DNA of 6,862 nucleotides from Bacteroidales bacterium (GCA_019415705.1 DXYS01000008.1:1-6862), one strand, 5' to 3'. Positions 1 to 5,945 are shown, counted from the stretch's first letter. Numbers and translations are program-made. The notes: a model not told the origin generated them from the sequence alone.

Positions 1-102
1 ATATAACATTCACAAACTACAAACGTGGTCTCTAGCCTTAAGTTAGTGACATTGCGCCGATGGCACGTCCCTACATTATACTGATAATCAGCTTACTGAA
101 AC

Positions 103-121
103 GGTCGATTGCAAATCGACC
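103..121 (-). terminator. Perfect hairpin just downstream of the SPFH/Arc-like operon; possible weak terminator
   Basis: An 8-bp perfect inverted repeat (GGTCGATT / AATCGACC) with a 3-nt loop begins 10 nt after the stop codon of the ribbon-helix-helix gene, reading on the minus strand. Its position suits a transcript end or a stabilising 3' hairpin. It is not followed by a real T-run on the minus strand (the next bases are GTTTCAG), so it is not a canonical intrinsic terminator. The rest of positions 1-131 shows no gene that I can support. Confidence 0.35.
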
Positions 122-131
122 CTCCACTGAC

Positions 132-323
132 TTATCCCTCATCTTTTGGCGGCGGGGAGGGACGGAGGCGTTTGTATCGCTTTAACGCATCATTTATAAT
201 CCACTGCAGCTGGCCGTTGACGGAGCGGAACTCGTCAGCGGCCCACTGCTCGACCATCTCCATGACAGCCGGGTCAACACGCAGCAGAAATCCTTTGTCG
301 GCCGATGCTTTTTTAGCGGCCAT
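132..323 (-). CDS. Arc-type ribbon-helix-helix DNA-binding protein (63 aa)
   Basis: Small predicted DNA-binding protein of the Arc/MetJ ribbon-helix-helix fold, probably a dimeric transcriptional regulator. After a basic, Ala/Lys-rich N-terminus, residues 11-17 (GFLLRVD) look like the DNA-contacting beta strand. Two helices follow at about 18-31 and 34-50 (ending NDALKRYKR). The C-terminal tail is Pro/Lys-rich. I chose the ATG at 323 because it gives the normal family length and overlaps the upstream SPFH stop codon as TAATG, a strong sign of translational coupling. An 18-codon longer frame exists but would run deep into the SPFH gene. The fold call is fairly safe. The target is unknown; autoregulation of the pair is only a guess. 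Confidence 0.8.
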   Translation of the reverse strand: MAAKKASADKGFLLRVDPAVMEMVEQWAADEFRSVNGQLQWIINDALKRYKRLRPSPPPKDEG

Positions 324-1282
324 TATTGGTAAAGTGTACCTGTGTTGATGACGGGCTGAGCGGGCTCGTCGGCGCAAAGCACCACAAGCATGTTGCTGAC
401 CATCGCGGCCTTACGCTCTTCGTCAAGTTCGACAATATTCTCGTCGGAGAGCTGCGTCAGGGCCATCTTGACCATCGACACGGCGCCCTCGACTATCTTC
501 TCGCGGGCCGAGATTATGGCTGCGGCCTGCTGGCGGCGCAGCATCACTGCCGCGATTTCGGGGGCATAGGCGAGATAGTTGATGCGGGCCTCGACAACGG
601 TGATGCCGGCCATGGCGAGACGCTCATTGATTTTGTGCTCGAGGAGATCGTTGATTTCCTCGCCTCCGCTGCGCAGTGTGACTTCGTCTTTATGGCCCTC
701 GATATTATCATAGGCAAAGCGGCCCGTGACCTCGCGCAGAGCGGCATCGCTCTGTATGCGCACAAAGGCGTCGAGCGCCTTCTCATGACTCTGAGAGTTT
801 ATTTGTACGCCGGAAGCGCCGGCCGAAACCACAGCCGTGGGGGCGTCAATGTCGAATATGGCGCGGTAGGTGTCCTCAACGTTCCAGACGAGCACCATGC
901 CGATGAGCACAGGGTTGCCGGTCTTGTCATTGACCTTGATGGGCTCTATGTCCATGTTGCGCAGTCTGAGCGAGACTTTGCGGCAGGTCATGAAAGGATT
1001 GACCCAGAAATAACCCGTACGGCGCACAGTGCCGCGATATTTACCGAAAAACATCATCACACGGGCCTGATTGGGCTGCTGCACGAAAAATCCGGCCCAC
1101 ATCACGCACCAGATGAGCGAAAAAATCACACCTAAGCTAATCATCACCTCAGGATTGTAGGATGCGTGCATAAATGCGATGACTGCAAGCGCGGGGATAA
1201 ACAACAGCTCGACTGCGAGCATAAGGAAACCGTTGCACAGGCTGCCGGAGTAGGCAAACTCTTTGTTCTGATTATTGTCCAT
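323..1282 (-). CDS. SPFH/band-7 domain membrane protein (319 aa)
   Basis: Member of the stomatin/prohibitin/flotillin/HflK (SPFH, band 7) superfamily, membrane-anchored scaffold proteins that oligomerise and organise membrane microdomains or control proteases. Two hydrophobic segments at about residues 18-40 and 45-67 should anchor the N-terminus. The SPFH core follows from about residue 68 (QQPNQARVMMFFGKYRGT), with a central region around 'VLIGMVLVWNVEDTYRAIFD'. An Ala/Glu-rich helical stretch near 'MLRRQQAAAIISAREKIVEGA' (about 245-270) is typical of the oligomerisation part. Length is normal for the compact bacterial type. The gene has its own promoter in the 78-bp gap upstream and is translationally coupled to the ribbon-helix-helix gene, so the two products probably act together. 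The exact role is unknown. Confidence 0.88.
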   Translation of the reverse strand: MDNNQNKEFAYSGSLCNGFLMLAVELLFIPALAVIAFMHASYNPEVMISLGVIFSLIWCVMWAGFFVQQPNQARVMMFFGKYRGTVRRTGYFWVNPFMTCRKVSLRLRNMDIEPIKVNDKTGNPVLIGMVLVWNVEDTYRAIFDIDAPTAVVSAGASGVQINSQSHEKALDAFVRIQSDAALREVTGRFAYDNIEGHKDEVTLRSGGEEINDLLEHKINERLAMAGITVVEARINYLAYAPEIAAVMLRRQQAAAIISAREKIVEGAVSMVKMALTQLSDENIVELDEERKAAMVSNMLVVLCADEPAQPVINTGTLYQ

Positions 1283-1311
1283 GATATTATTTTGATATTA
1301 TGATGATGTCG

Positions 1312-1342
1312 CAAATATAATGGCAAATATCGTAATATCAAA
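1312..1342 (-). promoter_or_regulatory. Bacteroidota-type promoter for the SPFH/Arc-like operon
   Basis: On the minus strand, TTTG (1342-1339), a 19-bp spacer and TATATTTG (1319-1312) match the Bacteroidota sigma-ABfr consensus (TTTG, then TAnnTTTG). The predicted start of transcription leaves a leader of roughly 20-25 nt before the ATG at 1282. The sequence between is very AT-rich with no Shine-Dalgarno motif, as is usual in this phylum. Confidence 0.65.
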
Positions 1343-1360
1343 ATATTCGCACAAAAAAGT

Positions 1361-2119
1361 TTAATGTTTGAAGAGTGCCTTGACTCGGTGGCGGCGCTCG
1401 CGGTTGCGCTCAAAGCGGCTGACAAGGTCGGTAACACGTCTGACCGACGCCTCCCGGTCGAGGCCGCGCAGACCGGCATATCGGCCGACGATATAGGCCA
1501 GCAGGTCGCGGCGGTGTGTGACGCGCTTGAGATTGTCAAGACAGCGTGATGCCGACAGGCCGCCGGGCGCCGTGAAGTGTGAGCGGTTGGTGTCGATAAG
1601 GGTCAGATGCAGGCTGCCGTCGGCCTCGCGGCGACAGAGAATATTGTTGAGGTTGGGGTCACCGTGGAGGGCGCCGCTGTCGTGCATGCGTGCCAAAAGC
1701 GAGGCGACGGCGTCAGCTTGAGCGTGGTCAAACAGCTCGGTGTCGACAAGGGCGCCGTAAAGCCCGGCATCATTGCACTCGCGCGATACAAAATATGTGT
1801 CACAGAGCAGCCCGCGGCGCTTCAAATCGATATATGCCACAGGCTCGGGCGTGTCAAAGCCCCGGCGCAGCAACTCGAGGCCGTTGTCGTAGGCTCGGCG
1901 TCCCTTACTGTGCTCGATGGTCGAGTAGATTATGCGCTGCAGCAGCCCGCGGCGGCGAAAATGCTTGACAACCAACACCGTGCCGTCAGGAGCTATAAAG
2001 CGGCGGATGGTATTGCGGCTGCGGAACACCAAGTCGCCGCCGTCGAAACGCCCGGGCAGCGCGTCGATAAAATCTCTCAGCGCCCCGTATGCAGGATTTA
2101 TTACGATAGTCTCAGTCAT
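1361..2119 (-). CDS. Lipopolysaccharide kinase (Kdo/WaaP-like) family protein (252 aa)
   Basis: Predicted small kinase of the lipopolysaccharide kinase/InaA-like group, which phosphorylates sugars of the LPS inner core in characterised members. Kinase landmarks are present: a candidate ATP-binding Lys at residue 52 (VLVVKHF), a helix-C-like region around 74-86, the catalytic loop HGDPNLNN at 152-159 (Asp154 and Asn159) and the metal-binding Asp176 in LIDTNR, standing in for DFG. No signal peptide or membrane segment is evident, so it should be cytoplasmic. I chose the ATG at 2119 over an upstream in-frame ATG at 2164 because the extra 15 residues lie in promoter-like AT-rich sequence and a TAnnTTTG box lies between the two. 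The family call is solid. The substrate is inferred, and an unrelated small-molecule or protein substrate is possible. Confidence 0.8.
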   Translation of the reverse strand: MTETIVINPAYGALRDFIDALPGRFDGGDLVFRSRNTIRRFIAPDGTVLVVKHFRRRGLLQRIIYSTIEHSKGRRAYDNGLELLRRGFDTPEPVAYIDLKRRGLLCDTYFVSRECNDAGLYGALVDTELFDHAQADAVASLLARMHDSGALHGDPNLNNILCRREADGSLHLTLIDTNRSHFTAPGGLSASRCLDNLKRVTHRRDLLAYIVGRYAGLRGLDREASVRRVTDLVSRFERNRERRHRVKALFKH

Positions 2120-2125
2120 CGGCCG

Positions 2126-2133
2126 CAAAATTA
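2126..2133 (-). promoter_or_regulatory. Probable -7 box of the kinase gene
   Basis: TAATTTTG on the minus strand matches the TAnnTTTG -7 consensus and ends 6 nt before the ATG at 2119, so the mRNA would be leaderless or nearly so. I do not see a good TTTG at the expected -33 distance, so this is weaker than the other promoters here. Confidence 0.45.
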
Positions 2134-2152
2134 GTGATTTAATGTGACATTC

Positions 2153-2183
2153 TTTGTAAATCAAACTTATTTAGGTACTTTTG
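2153..2183 (+). promoter_or_regulatory. Promoter of the DUF2851 gene
   Basis: TTTG (2153-2156), a 19-bp spacer and TACTTTTG (2176-2183) match the Bacteroidota promoter consensus. The -7 box ends 9 nt before the ATG at 2193, so the 5' leader should be only a few nucleotides. This also excludes the TTG at 2181 as the start codon, because it lies inside the promoter. The divergent kinase promoter shares this 73-bp intergenic region. Confidence 0.65.
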
Positions 2184-2192
2184 GCTCTCGAG

Positions 2193-3476
2193 ATGGAAAA
2201 GCTGATGCACTATGTCTGGCAGCACAAGTTGTGGACGGGCGCCGACCTCGCGACCGTCGACGGCCGCCGGCTGCGCGTCATTGACCCGGGGCTGCACAAC
2301 AACGACGCCGGACCCGACTTTTTCAACGCCAAAATCATAATCGGCGACCGCCTGTGGTGCGGCAACGTCGAGATACATGTGCGCGCCTCTGACTGGATGC
2401 GTCACAACCATCAGAACGACGCGGCCTACGACTCGGTGATACTCCACGTCGTGGCCGTCGACGACATGCGCATCCGCCGCAGTGACGGACGCGAGATAGA
2501 CCAGACAGTAATGACCTGCGCGCCCGATTTCAGCCGCCGTTACGCCGAGTTGGTAGACAGCGGCGGCGCAGACCGCCTGTCATGCGCCGGCGAGCTTCAG
2601 TCGGTGCCGTCGATTTATATCAGCGACTGGCTGACGAGTCTGGGCTATGAACGACTTAATGACAAGTCTGACCGCATCACCGCCCTCGTCGAACGTTTCA
2701 ACGGCAGCTGGGCCGACGCATTATATGTGACATTGGCGCGAGCTCTCGGTTTCGGCGTCAACTCCGACGCCTTCGAGCGACTGGCTCTCGCCACCCCGCT
2801 ACACTGTCTGATGCGCCACCGCGACTCACAGGTGACTGTCGAGGGCACTCTCTTCGGGCAGGCCGGTTTCTTGGACAATCCGCCCGACACGAGCCACTAC
2901 GTGCAGCGTATGCAGCAAGAGTATGAGTTCATGTGCTCGAAGTTCGGCCTTCAGCGCCCTCAGTCGCTCGGCTGGCGCATGGCAAGGATGCGCCCCAACA
3001 ACTTCCCGCATCGCCGCATCGCCACGCTCGCCGCCCTGATATGCAGCGGTTTCCGCATCGGAGCCGATATCTTTTCGGTTACCGGCGAGGCCGACGCCCG
3101 CTCGCTTTTTGACATCAGCCTGACGGGCTACTGGTCGCGACGCTATAACTTCACGGCCGAGTCATCACCGACGGTCAAAGCGCTTAGCCAAGGCTCGGTG
3201 ACAGTGCTGATAATCAACGTCGTGGCACCAATGCTCTATGCCTACGGATTAGCCTACGGCGACACGGCCATGCGCGAGCGCGCCGTCGCCCTGCTCCACT
3301 CTCTTGCGGCCGAGCGCAACTCGGTCGTGCGCCTGTGTCAAGACGCAGGCATGGCCTGTGACAATGCGTTCACGTCACAGGCCATGATACAGTTGCGCCG
3401 CGCCTATTGCGAGTCCCGCAAGTGCCTCTACTGCCGTATCGGCCACCGGCTGCTCGCCGCGCGTGTCAAGCCTTAG
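2193..3476 (+). CDS. DUF2851 family protein (427 aa)
   Basis: Conserved Bacteroidota protein of unknown function. The start (MEKLMHYVWQHKLW) and the blocks 'IDPGLHNNDAGPDFFNAKI' (about 30-48), 'WCGNVEIHVRASDWMRH' and 'AYDSVILHVVAVDDM' are typical of DUF2851 as I know the family. The acidic and histidine residues in these blocks suggest a metal-dependent, possibly nuclease-like core, but this is speculation. The C-terminus carries three clustered cysteines (C406, C411, C414; pattern C-x4-C-x2-C) that could bind metal. Full length is kept: its last 58 codons, stop included, lie in the left copy of the 238-bp direct repeat. In the ancestral arrangement it converged on glgB with an 11-bp overlap of coding ends. 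A truncated second copy of its 3' end lies beyond the restriction-modification cassette. Confidence 0.85.
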   Translation: MEKLMHYVWQHKLWTGADLATVDGRRLRVIDPGLHNNDAGPDFFNAKIIIGDRLWCGNVEIHVRASDWMRHNHQNDAAYDSVILHVVAVDDMRIRRSDGREIDQTVMTCAPDFSRRYAELVDSGGADRLSCAGELQSVPSIYISDWLTSLGYERLNDKSDRITALVERFNGSWADALYVTLARALGFGVNSDAFERLALATPLHCLMRHRDSQVTVEGTLFGQAGFLDNPPDTSHYVQRMQQEYEFMCSKFGLQRPQSLGWRMARMRPNNFPHRRIATLAALICSGFRIGADIFSVTGEADARSLFDISLTGYWSRRYNFTAESSPTVKALSQGSVTVLIINVVAPMLYAYGLAYGDTAMRERAVALLHSLAAERNSVVRLCQDAGMACDNAFTSQAMIQLRRAYCESRKCLYCRIGHRLLAARVKP

Positions 3477-3540
3477 ATTTCTTTATTGTTTTTGTTTTCG
3501 GACGGTCTTTGGCCCGACGGAGCACCATAGCCGAACGCGC
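3303..3540 (+). repeat. Left copy of a 238-bp direct repeat flanking the restriction-modification cassette
   Basis: Aligns without gaps to 5772-6009 at a constant offset of 2469. I count 12 mismatches (left positions 3404, 3407, 3414, 3428, 3443, 3485, 3487, 3489, 3490, 3502, 3515, 3519), so 226/238 bases agree. Similarity stops abruptly at both ends (3302 and 3541). The repeat spans the end of DUF2851, the 11-bp convergent overlap and the end of glgB. In this copy the DUF2851 end is the functional one and the glgB end is a fragment. Confidence 0.95.
3466..3540 (-). pseudogene. glgB 3'-end fragment (24 codons plus stop)
   Basis: The minus-strand frame reads the last 24 residues of the branching enzyme (ARSAMVL...KKSKA) and its TGA stop, duplicated from the intact gene at the right of the window. 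Compared with the intact copy there are five amino-acid positions involved: Cys to Arg, Gln to Arg, Ala to Thr and Thr to Ile, plus silent changes elsewhere, as expected for a tail no longer under tight selection or never strongly constrained. It is cut off at 3540, where unrelated sequence begins, and has no start of its own. Confidence 0.85.
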
Positions 3541-3646
3541 CAAACTCGGGTCCGGAAATGAAATGAGGCGTAGAGCAATCTCCGCCCTCTTGTTGCACCA
3601 TTTCACCATATAACTCACTGGTTTGTTTAAAGATAAGTTCGAGCAT
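3473..3646 (-). CDS. Unidentified 57-aa open frame spanning the left insertion junction
   Basis: An ATG at 3646 opens a minus-strand frame of 57 codons ending in TAA at 3475-3473. Residues 1-35 come from insert-specific DNA (start MLELIFKQTSELYGE) and the rest comes from the duplicated glgB tail read in a different frame from GlgB. The composition of the first part looks protein-like, with little low-complexity sequence, and the frame stays open a further 13 codons upstream of the ATG. It diverges from the endonuclease gene, with 60 bp between the two starts. It has no helix-turn-helix, so it is not an obvious restriction-modification controller. It may be a remnant of the donor DNA, a chimeric accident or not expressed. 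I recognise no family. Confidence 0.25.
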   Translation of the reverse strand: MLELIFKQTSELYGEMVQQEGGDCSTPHFISGPEFGAFGYGAPSGQRPSENKNNKEI

Positions 3647-3696
3647 TCCGTTGTAGGAATTAGTCCTTTGTTTGCTTAATTCAAATTATATTCCTA
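3645..3696. promoter_or_regulatory. Nested inverted repeats over the restriction-modification promoter; possible operator
   Basis: TAGGAAT (3654-3660) pairs with ATTCCTA (3690-3696), and inside it GAATTA (3657-3662) pairs with TAATTC (3677-3682). The latter brackets the -33 TTTG and the former overlaps the first two bases of the -7 box. A further ATTCC lies at 3645-3649. Arms placed on promoter elements could be a binding site for a repressor, perhaps the methyltransferase itself. AT-rich sequence produces such repeats by chance, so this is tentative. Confidence 0.3.
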
Positions 3697-3702
3697 ACTT
3701 TG
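3671..3702 (+). promoter_or_regulatory. Promoter of the restriction-modification operon
   Basis: TTTG (3671-3674; a second TTTG precedes it at 3667-3670), a 20-bp spacer and TAACTTTG (3695-3702) match the Bacteroidota consensus. The -7 box ends only 4 nt before the endonuclease ATG at 3707, so the transcript is predicted to be leaderless. No Shine-Dalgarno sequence is present. I found no equally good promoter in front of the methyltransferase gene. Confidence 0.6.
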
Positions 3703-3706
3703 CTTT

Positions 3707-4486
3707 ATGACTAAAGAAGAATTTATCTTGAAATTGCGAGATGCGGTAAAATCCTTTACTCCTTTTGTGTCTACAAAAGATGGTCAATGGGTTGTAAAGG
3801 GATTTATTGATATATATAAACACATATATACCATTTCAACTGATACTAAAGTTGTATCAAAAATAATTGAACTATATATCTTTCCCCTTTTATTCAAATT
3901 TGCCAAAGACAACGGACTTCGGTTAGAACTTACAAAAGAACAAAATTTCTATCCGGATATTACGTTTATTGACGTTGAGGGAAACCTATTTGCGGTAGAC
4001 CTTAAAAGCAGTTATCGTAAAACGCCAGAAAGGATTAACGGGATGACACTTGGCGCTTTTACTGGATATTTCCGTAATCGCCAGAGTACTAAAAATGTAA
4101 CACACCCATATTCATCATATAAAGCTCATATTGTTTTAGGTATTATCTATAGTGAGAATGATGAGGCTATCGACGAACGTAAATTGTATACTCTTGATAA
4201 TCTTGACGATATTATCTCAGTAGTAAAAGATATAACTTTTTTTGTTCAAGAGAAGTGGAAGATAGCTATAGATAGACCCGGTAGTGGAAATACAAAAAAT
4301 ATAGGATCTGTGTCGTTGATTGAAGATTTAATTAATGGCAATGGCCTATTTGCGAATTTGGGAGAAGGTGTATTTGATGATTATTGGATAAACTATCTGA
4401 CGCCAGATATGGCTAAAAAGGCAGAACTTGTGGCCCCATATTACAACAATATTGCAAGTTATAAAAAGTTCAGAAATATAAAATAA
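3707..4486 (+). CDS. Type II restriction endonuclease, EcoRV family (259 aa)
   Basis: Predicted homodimeric, Mg2+-dependent endonuclease that cuts unmethylated DNA, most likely at GATATC with a blunt cut as EcoRV does. Compared from memory with EcoRV (about 245 aa), it keeps Glu55 (DTKVVSKIIELY; EcoRV Glu45), Asp84 in EQNFYPD (EcoRV Asp74) and the D-x-K pair Asp98/Lys100 in AVDLK (EcoRV Asp90/Lys92). The recognition loop GSGNTKNIGS (residues 192-201) aligns with the EcoRV R-loop that reads the bases, and TLGAFTGYFRN and FDDYWINY are shared blocks. The constant +10 offset at Glu55, Asp84 and the loop makes homology convincing. The ATG at 3707 sits right after the promoter, so translation is probably leaderless. 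The stop abuts the methyltransferase start. AT-rich codon use contrasts with the flanking genes. No controller gene is present. Confidence 0.9.
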   Translation: MTKEEFILKLRDAVKSFTPFVSTKDGQWVVKGFIDIYKHIYTISTDTKVVSKIIELYIFPLLFKFAKDNGLRLELTKEQNFYPDITFIDVEGNLFAVDLKSSYRKTPERINGMTLGAFTGYFRNRQSTKNVTHPYSSYKAHIVLGIIYSENDEAIDERKLYTLDNLDDIISVVKDITFFVQEKWKIAIDRPGSGNTKNIGSVSLIEDLINGNGLFANLGEGVFDDYWINYLTPDMAKKAELVAPYYNNIASYKKFRNIK

Positions 4487-5560
4487 ATGCAACAGGAATC
4501 TCTATTTCCTGAATTTAATATTCAGACCAAGAGTAAGTTTCCATCTACAAGATATCAAGGCAGCAAAGCCAAATTTGTCGATTGGATTTGGTATGAGATT
4601 TCACATATCCCATTTCATACTGTTTTAGATGCTTTCGGAGGTACAGGCAGTGTCGCTTATAAGCTCAAAGACAATGGTAAGGCTGTTACTTATAATGACA
4701 TTTTGCCATTCAATGCAATTATTGGAAAGGCAATTATTGAAAATAAATCGGTATTGCTCGACGAATCAGATATTAAATTCATATTAGAAGAGCGGTCTAA
4801 TATTAAATATCCGACATTTATCGTTGACAATTTCAAAGATATATATTATACCGATGAAGAGAATCGTTGGCTCGATGTTGTTAGATATAATATTTCTACA
4901 ATAGATAATGAATATAAAAGGGCTATTGCTTGGTTTGCTCTCTTCCAATCATGCATTATTAAGAGACCCTATAATCTATTTCATAGAAAAAACTTGTATG
5001 TGCGTCTAATGGACGTTAAACGTTCATTTGGCAATAAAAAAACATGGGACACCCCCTTTGAAATTCATTTCCGGACCTTTGTTGACGAAGCAAATCATGC
5101 AGTATTCGATAATGGAACTAATTGCCATGTGTTGAACCAAGATGCGCTGAATATTGAAAACAAATATGATTTAATTTACATTGACACTCCTTACATAAAC
5201 GAAAAAGGTATTGGCGTAGACTATGCTGATTTCTACCATTTTCTTAATGGGCTTGTCTATTATGATGATTGGGGGGATTTAATTGACTATAATAGTAAGC
5301 ATCATCGATTAAAACGTAAATATAACATTTGGACGGACAAAGACAAAATTATGTTTGGATTTAACCAGCTGATTGAACGATTCAAAAGTAGTATCCTTGT
5401 TTTTTCATATCGCTCAAATGGAATACCATCTGTCGATTCTTTAATCGGTTTGCTTGAAATTTATGGAAGACATAATGAACTTCATTATTCACGCGAAATT
5501 AAATATGCCTTGAGTGATACAAATTCAAAGGAAGTCCTTATAGTATCTTATCCAAATTAG
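4487..5560 (+). CDS. D12-class N6-adenine DNA methyltransferase, partner of the EcoRV-like enzyme (357 aa)
   Basis: Predicted to methylate adenine in the site cut by the upstream endonuclease, using S-adenosylmethionine, so protecting the host. Motif X is TRYQGSKAKFVDWI (residues 21-34), the SAM-binding motif I is DAFGGTGS (48-55), an acidic loop follows at YNDI (69-72) and the catalytic motif IV is IDTPY (232-236). Thr replaces the usual first Pro of DPPY; the codon is a clean ACT at 5186-5188. The distal blocks GVDYADFYHFLNGL, VFSYRSNGIPS and KYALSDTNSKEVLIVSYP resemble the COG3392-type methylases rather than M.EcoRV as I remember it. The ATG directly follows the endonuclease TAA with no gap, implying translational coupling. 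A GATATC site lies in its own motif X codons (4551-4556). Class is secure; target site is inferred from the partner. Confidence 0.88.
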   Translation: MQQESLFPEFNIQTKSKFPSTRYQGSKAKFVDWIWYEISHIPFHTVLDAFGGTGSVAYKLKDNGKAVTYNDILPFNAIIGKAIIENKSVLLDESDIKFILEERSNIKYPTFIVDNFKDIYYTDEENRWLDVVRYNISTIDNEYKRAIAWFALFQSCIIKRPYNLFHRKNLYVRLMDVKRSFGNKKTWDTPFEIHFRTFVDEANHAVFDNGTNCHVLNQDALNIENKYDLIYIDTPYINEKGIGVDYADFYHFLNGLVYYDDWGDLIDYNSKHHRLKRKYNIWTDKDKIMFGFNQLIERFKSSILVFSYRSNGIPSVDSLIGLLEIYGRHNELHYSREIKYALSDTNSKEVLIVSYPN

Positions 5561-5639
5561 GGATTACATTTCCCATGACTATGGTATCCGGTGATGCATT
5601 TCCCGCAATCAGTCTAAATCGACCAAGATTGATTCTCAT
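5538..5639 (-). CDS. Unidentified 33-aa minus-strand frame, possibly part of a longer gene remnant
   Basis: From ATG at 5639 this frame encodes 33 residues (start MRINLGRFRLIAGNASPD) and stops at TAA 5540-5538, inside the 3' end of the methyltransferase on the opposite strand. The same frame is open back to a TAG at 5723-5721, and those residues (for example DKAPIVGSDIFQPSS) also look protein-like. A second minus-strand frame overlaps this stretch as well. It could be the tail of a gene carried on the donor molecule, or chance. I recognise no family. Confidence 0.22.
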   Translation of the reverse strand: MRINLGRFRLIAGNASPDTIVMGNVIPNLDKIL

Positions 5640-5771
5640 ACTACTCGGTTGAAAAATATCACTGCCGACGATGGGTGCTTTGTCTCTCTCCCTGTAGTCG
5701 CTGTTGTTACACGGGAACTGCTAAAAGTATAAACGACAATCACATAAGGCAATGGAATAACCAAGGACACA

Positions 5772-5945
5772 CTTGCGGCCGAGCGCAACTCGGTCGTGCG
5801 CCTGTGTCAAGACGCAGGCATGGCCTGTGACAATGCGTTCACGTCACAGGCCATGATACAGTTGCGCCGCGCTTACTGCGAGCCCCGCAAGTGCCTATAC
5901 TGCCGTATCGGTCACCGGCTGCTCGCCGCGCGTGTCAAGCCTTAG
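5772..5945 (+). pseudogene. DUF2851 3'-end fragment (57 codons plus stop)
   Basis: Repeats the last 57 codons of the intact DUF2851 gene, from LAAERNSVVRL to AARVKP and the TAG stop, with a single amino-acid change (Ser to Pro just before the cysteine cluster). The frame runs upstream into insert DNA and meets a TAA at 5745-5747 without an in-frame ATG, so it cannot be made as a proper protein. Its end overlaps the glgB end by 11 bp, showing the original convergent arrangement. Confidence 0.9.

Larger units (their letters stand above)
3541..5771 (+). mobile_element. Inserted type II restriction-modification cassette (2231 bp between direct repeats)
   Basis: This is the DNA lying between the two 238-bp repeats. 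It holds an EcoRV-like endonuclease and a D12-class adenine methyltransferase in one unit, flanked by 166 bp on the left and 211 bp on the right. Its base composition is strongly AT-rich against GC-rich neighbours, which points to acquisition by transfer. No transposase, integrase, terminal inverted repeat or short target duplication is visible, so it is not a classic insertion sequence. The long repeats fit the long-target-duplication insertion known for restriction-modification genes, or integration of a circle by a single crossover. Recombination between the repeats would remove 2469 bp and restore a clean DUF2851-glgB junction. Confidence 0.85.

Noticed and set aside
103..121. T-arm of a tRNA gene
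   Set aside because: The hairpin has an 8-bp stem and a 3-nt loop, and no other tRNA arms or acceptor stem surround it.
326..1135. Long plus-strand open frame of 269 codons
   Set aside because: It lies entirely antisense to the SPFH gene, which has clear domain content, a promoter and a coupled partner. The plus frame reads like the mirror of GC-rich coding sequence.
1607..2134. Plus-strand open frame of 175 codons
   Set aside because: It is antisense to the kinase gene, whose HGD-x4-N and IDTNR motifs are clear. No motif is seen in the plus frame.
2181..2192. TTG at 2181 as the start of the DUF2851 gene
   Set aside because: The TTG is part of the TAnnTTTG promoter box; the ATG at 2193 gives the typical family N-terminus.
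3473..3646. Restriction-modification controller (C) protein
   Set aside because: The frame shows no helix-turn-helix pattern, and half of it is glgB tail read out of frame.
5561..5600. Intrinsic terminator after the methyltransferase
   Set aside because: There is a weak GGGA/TCCC pairing and a short repeat around CATTTCCC, but no stable stem followed by a T-run.
3541..5771. Terminal inverted repeats or a short target duplication marking a classic insertion sequence
   Set aside because: Comparing the first 20-30 bases of the insert with the reverse complement of its last bases shows no match, and no transposase is present.
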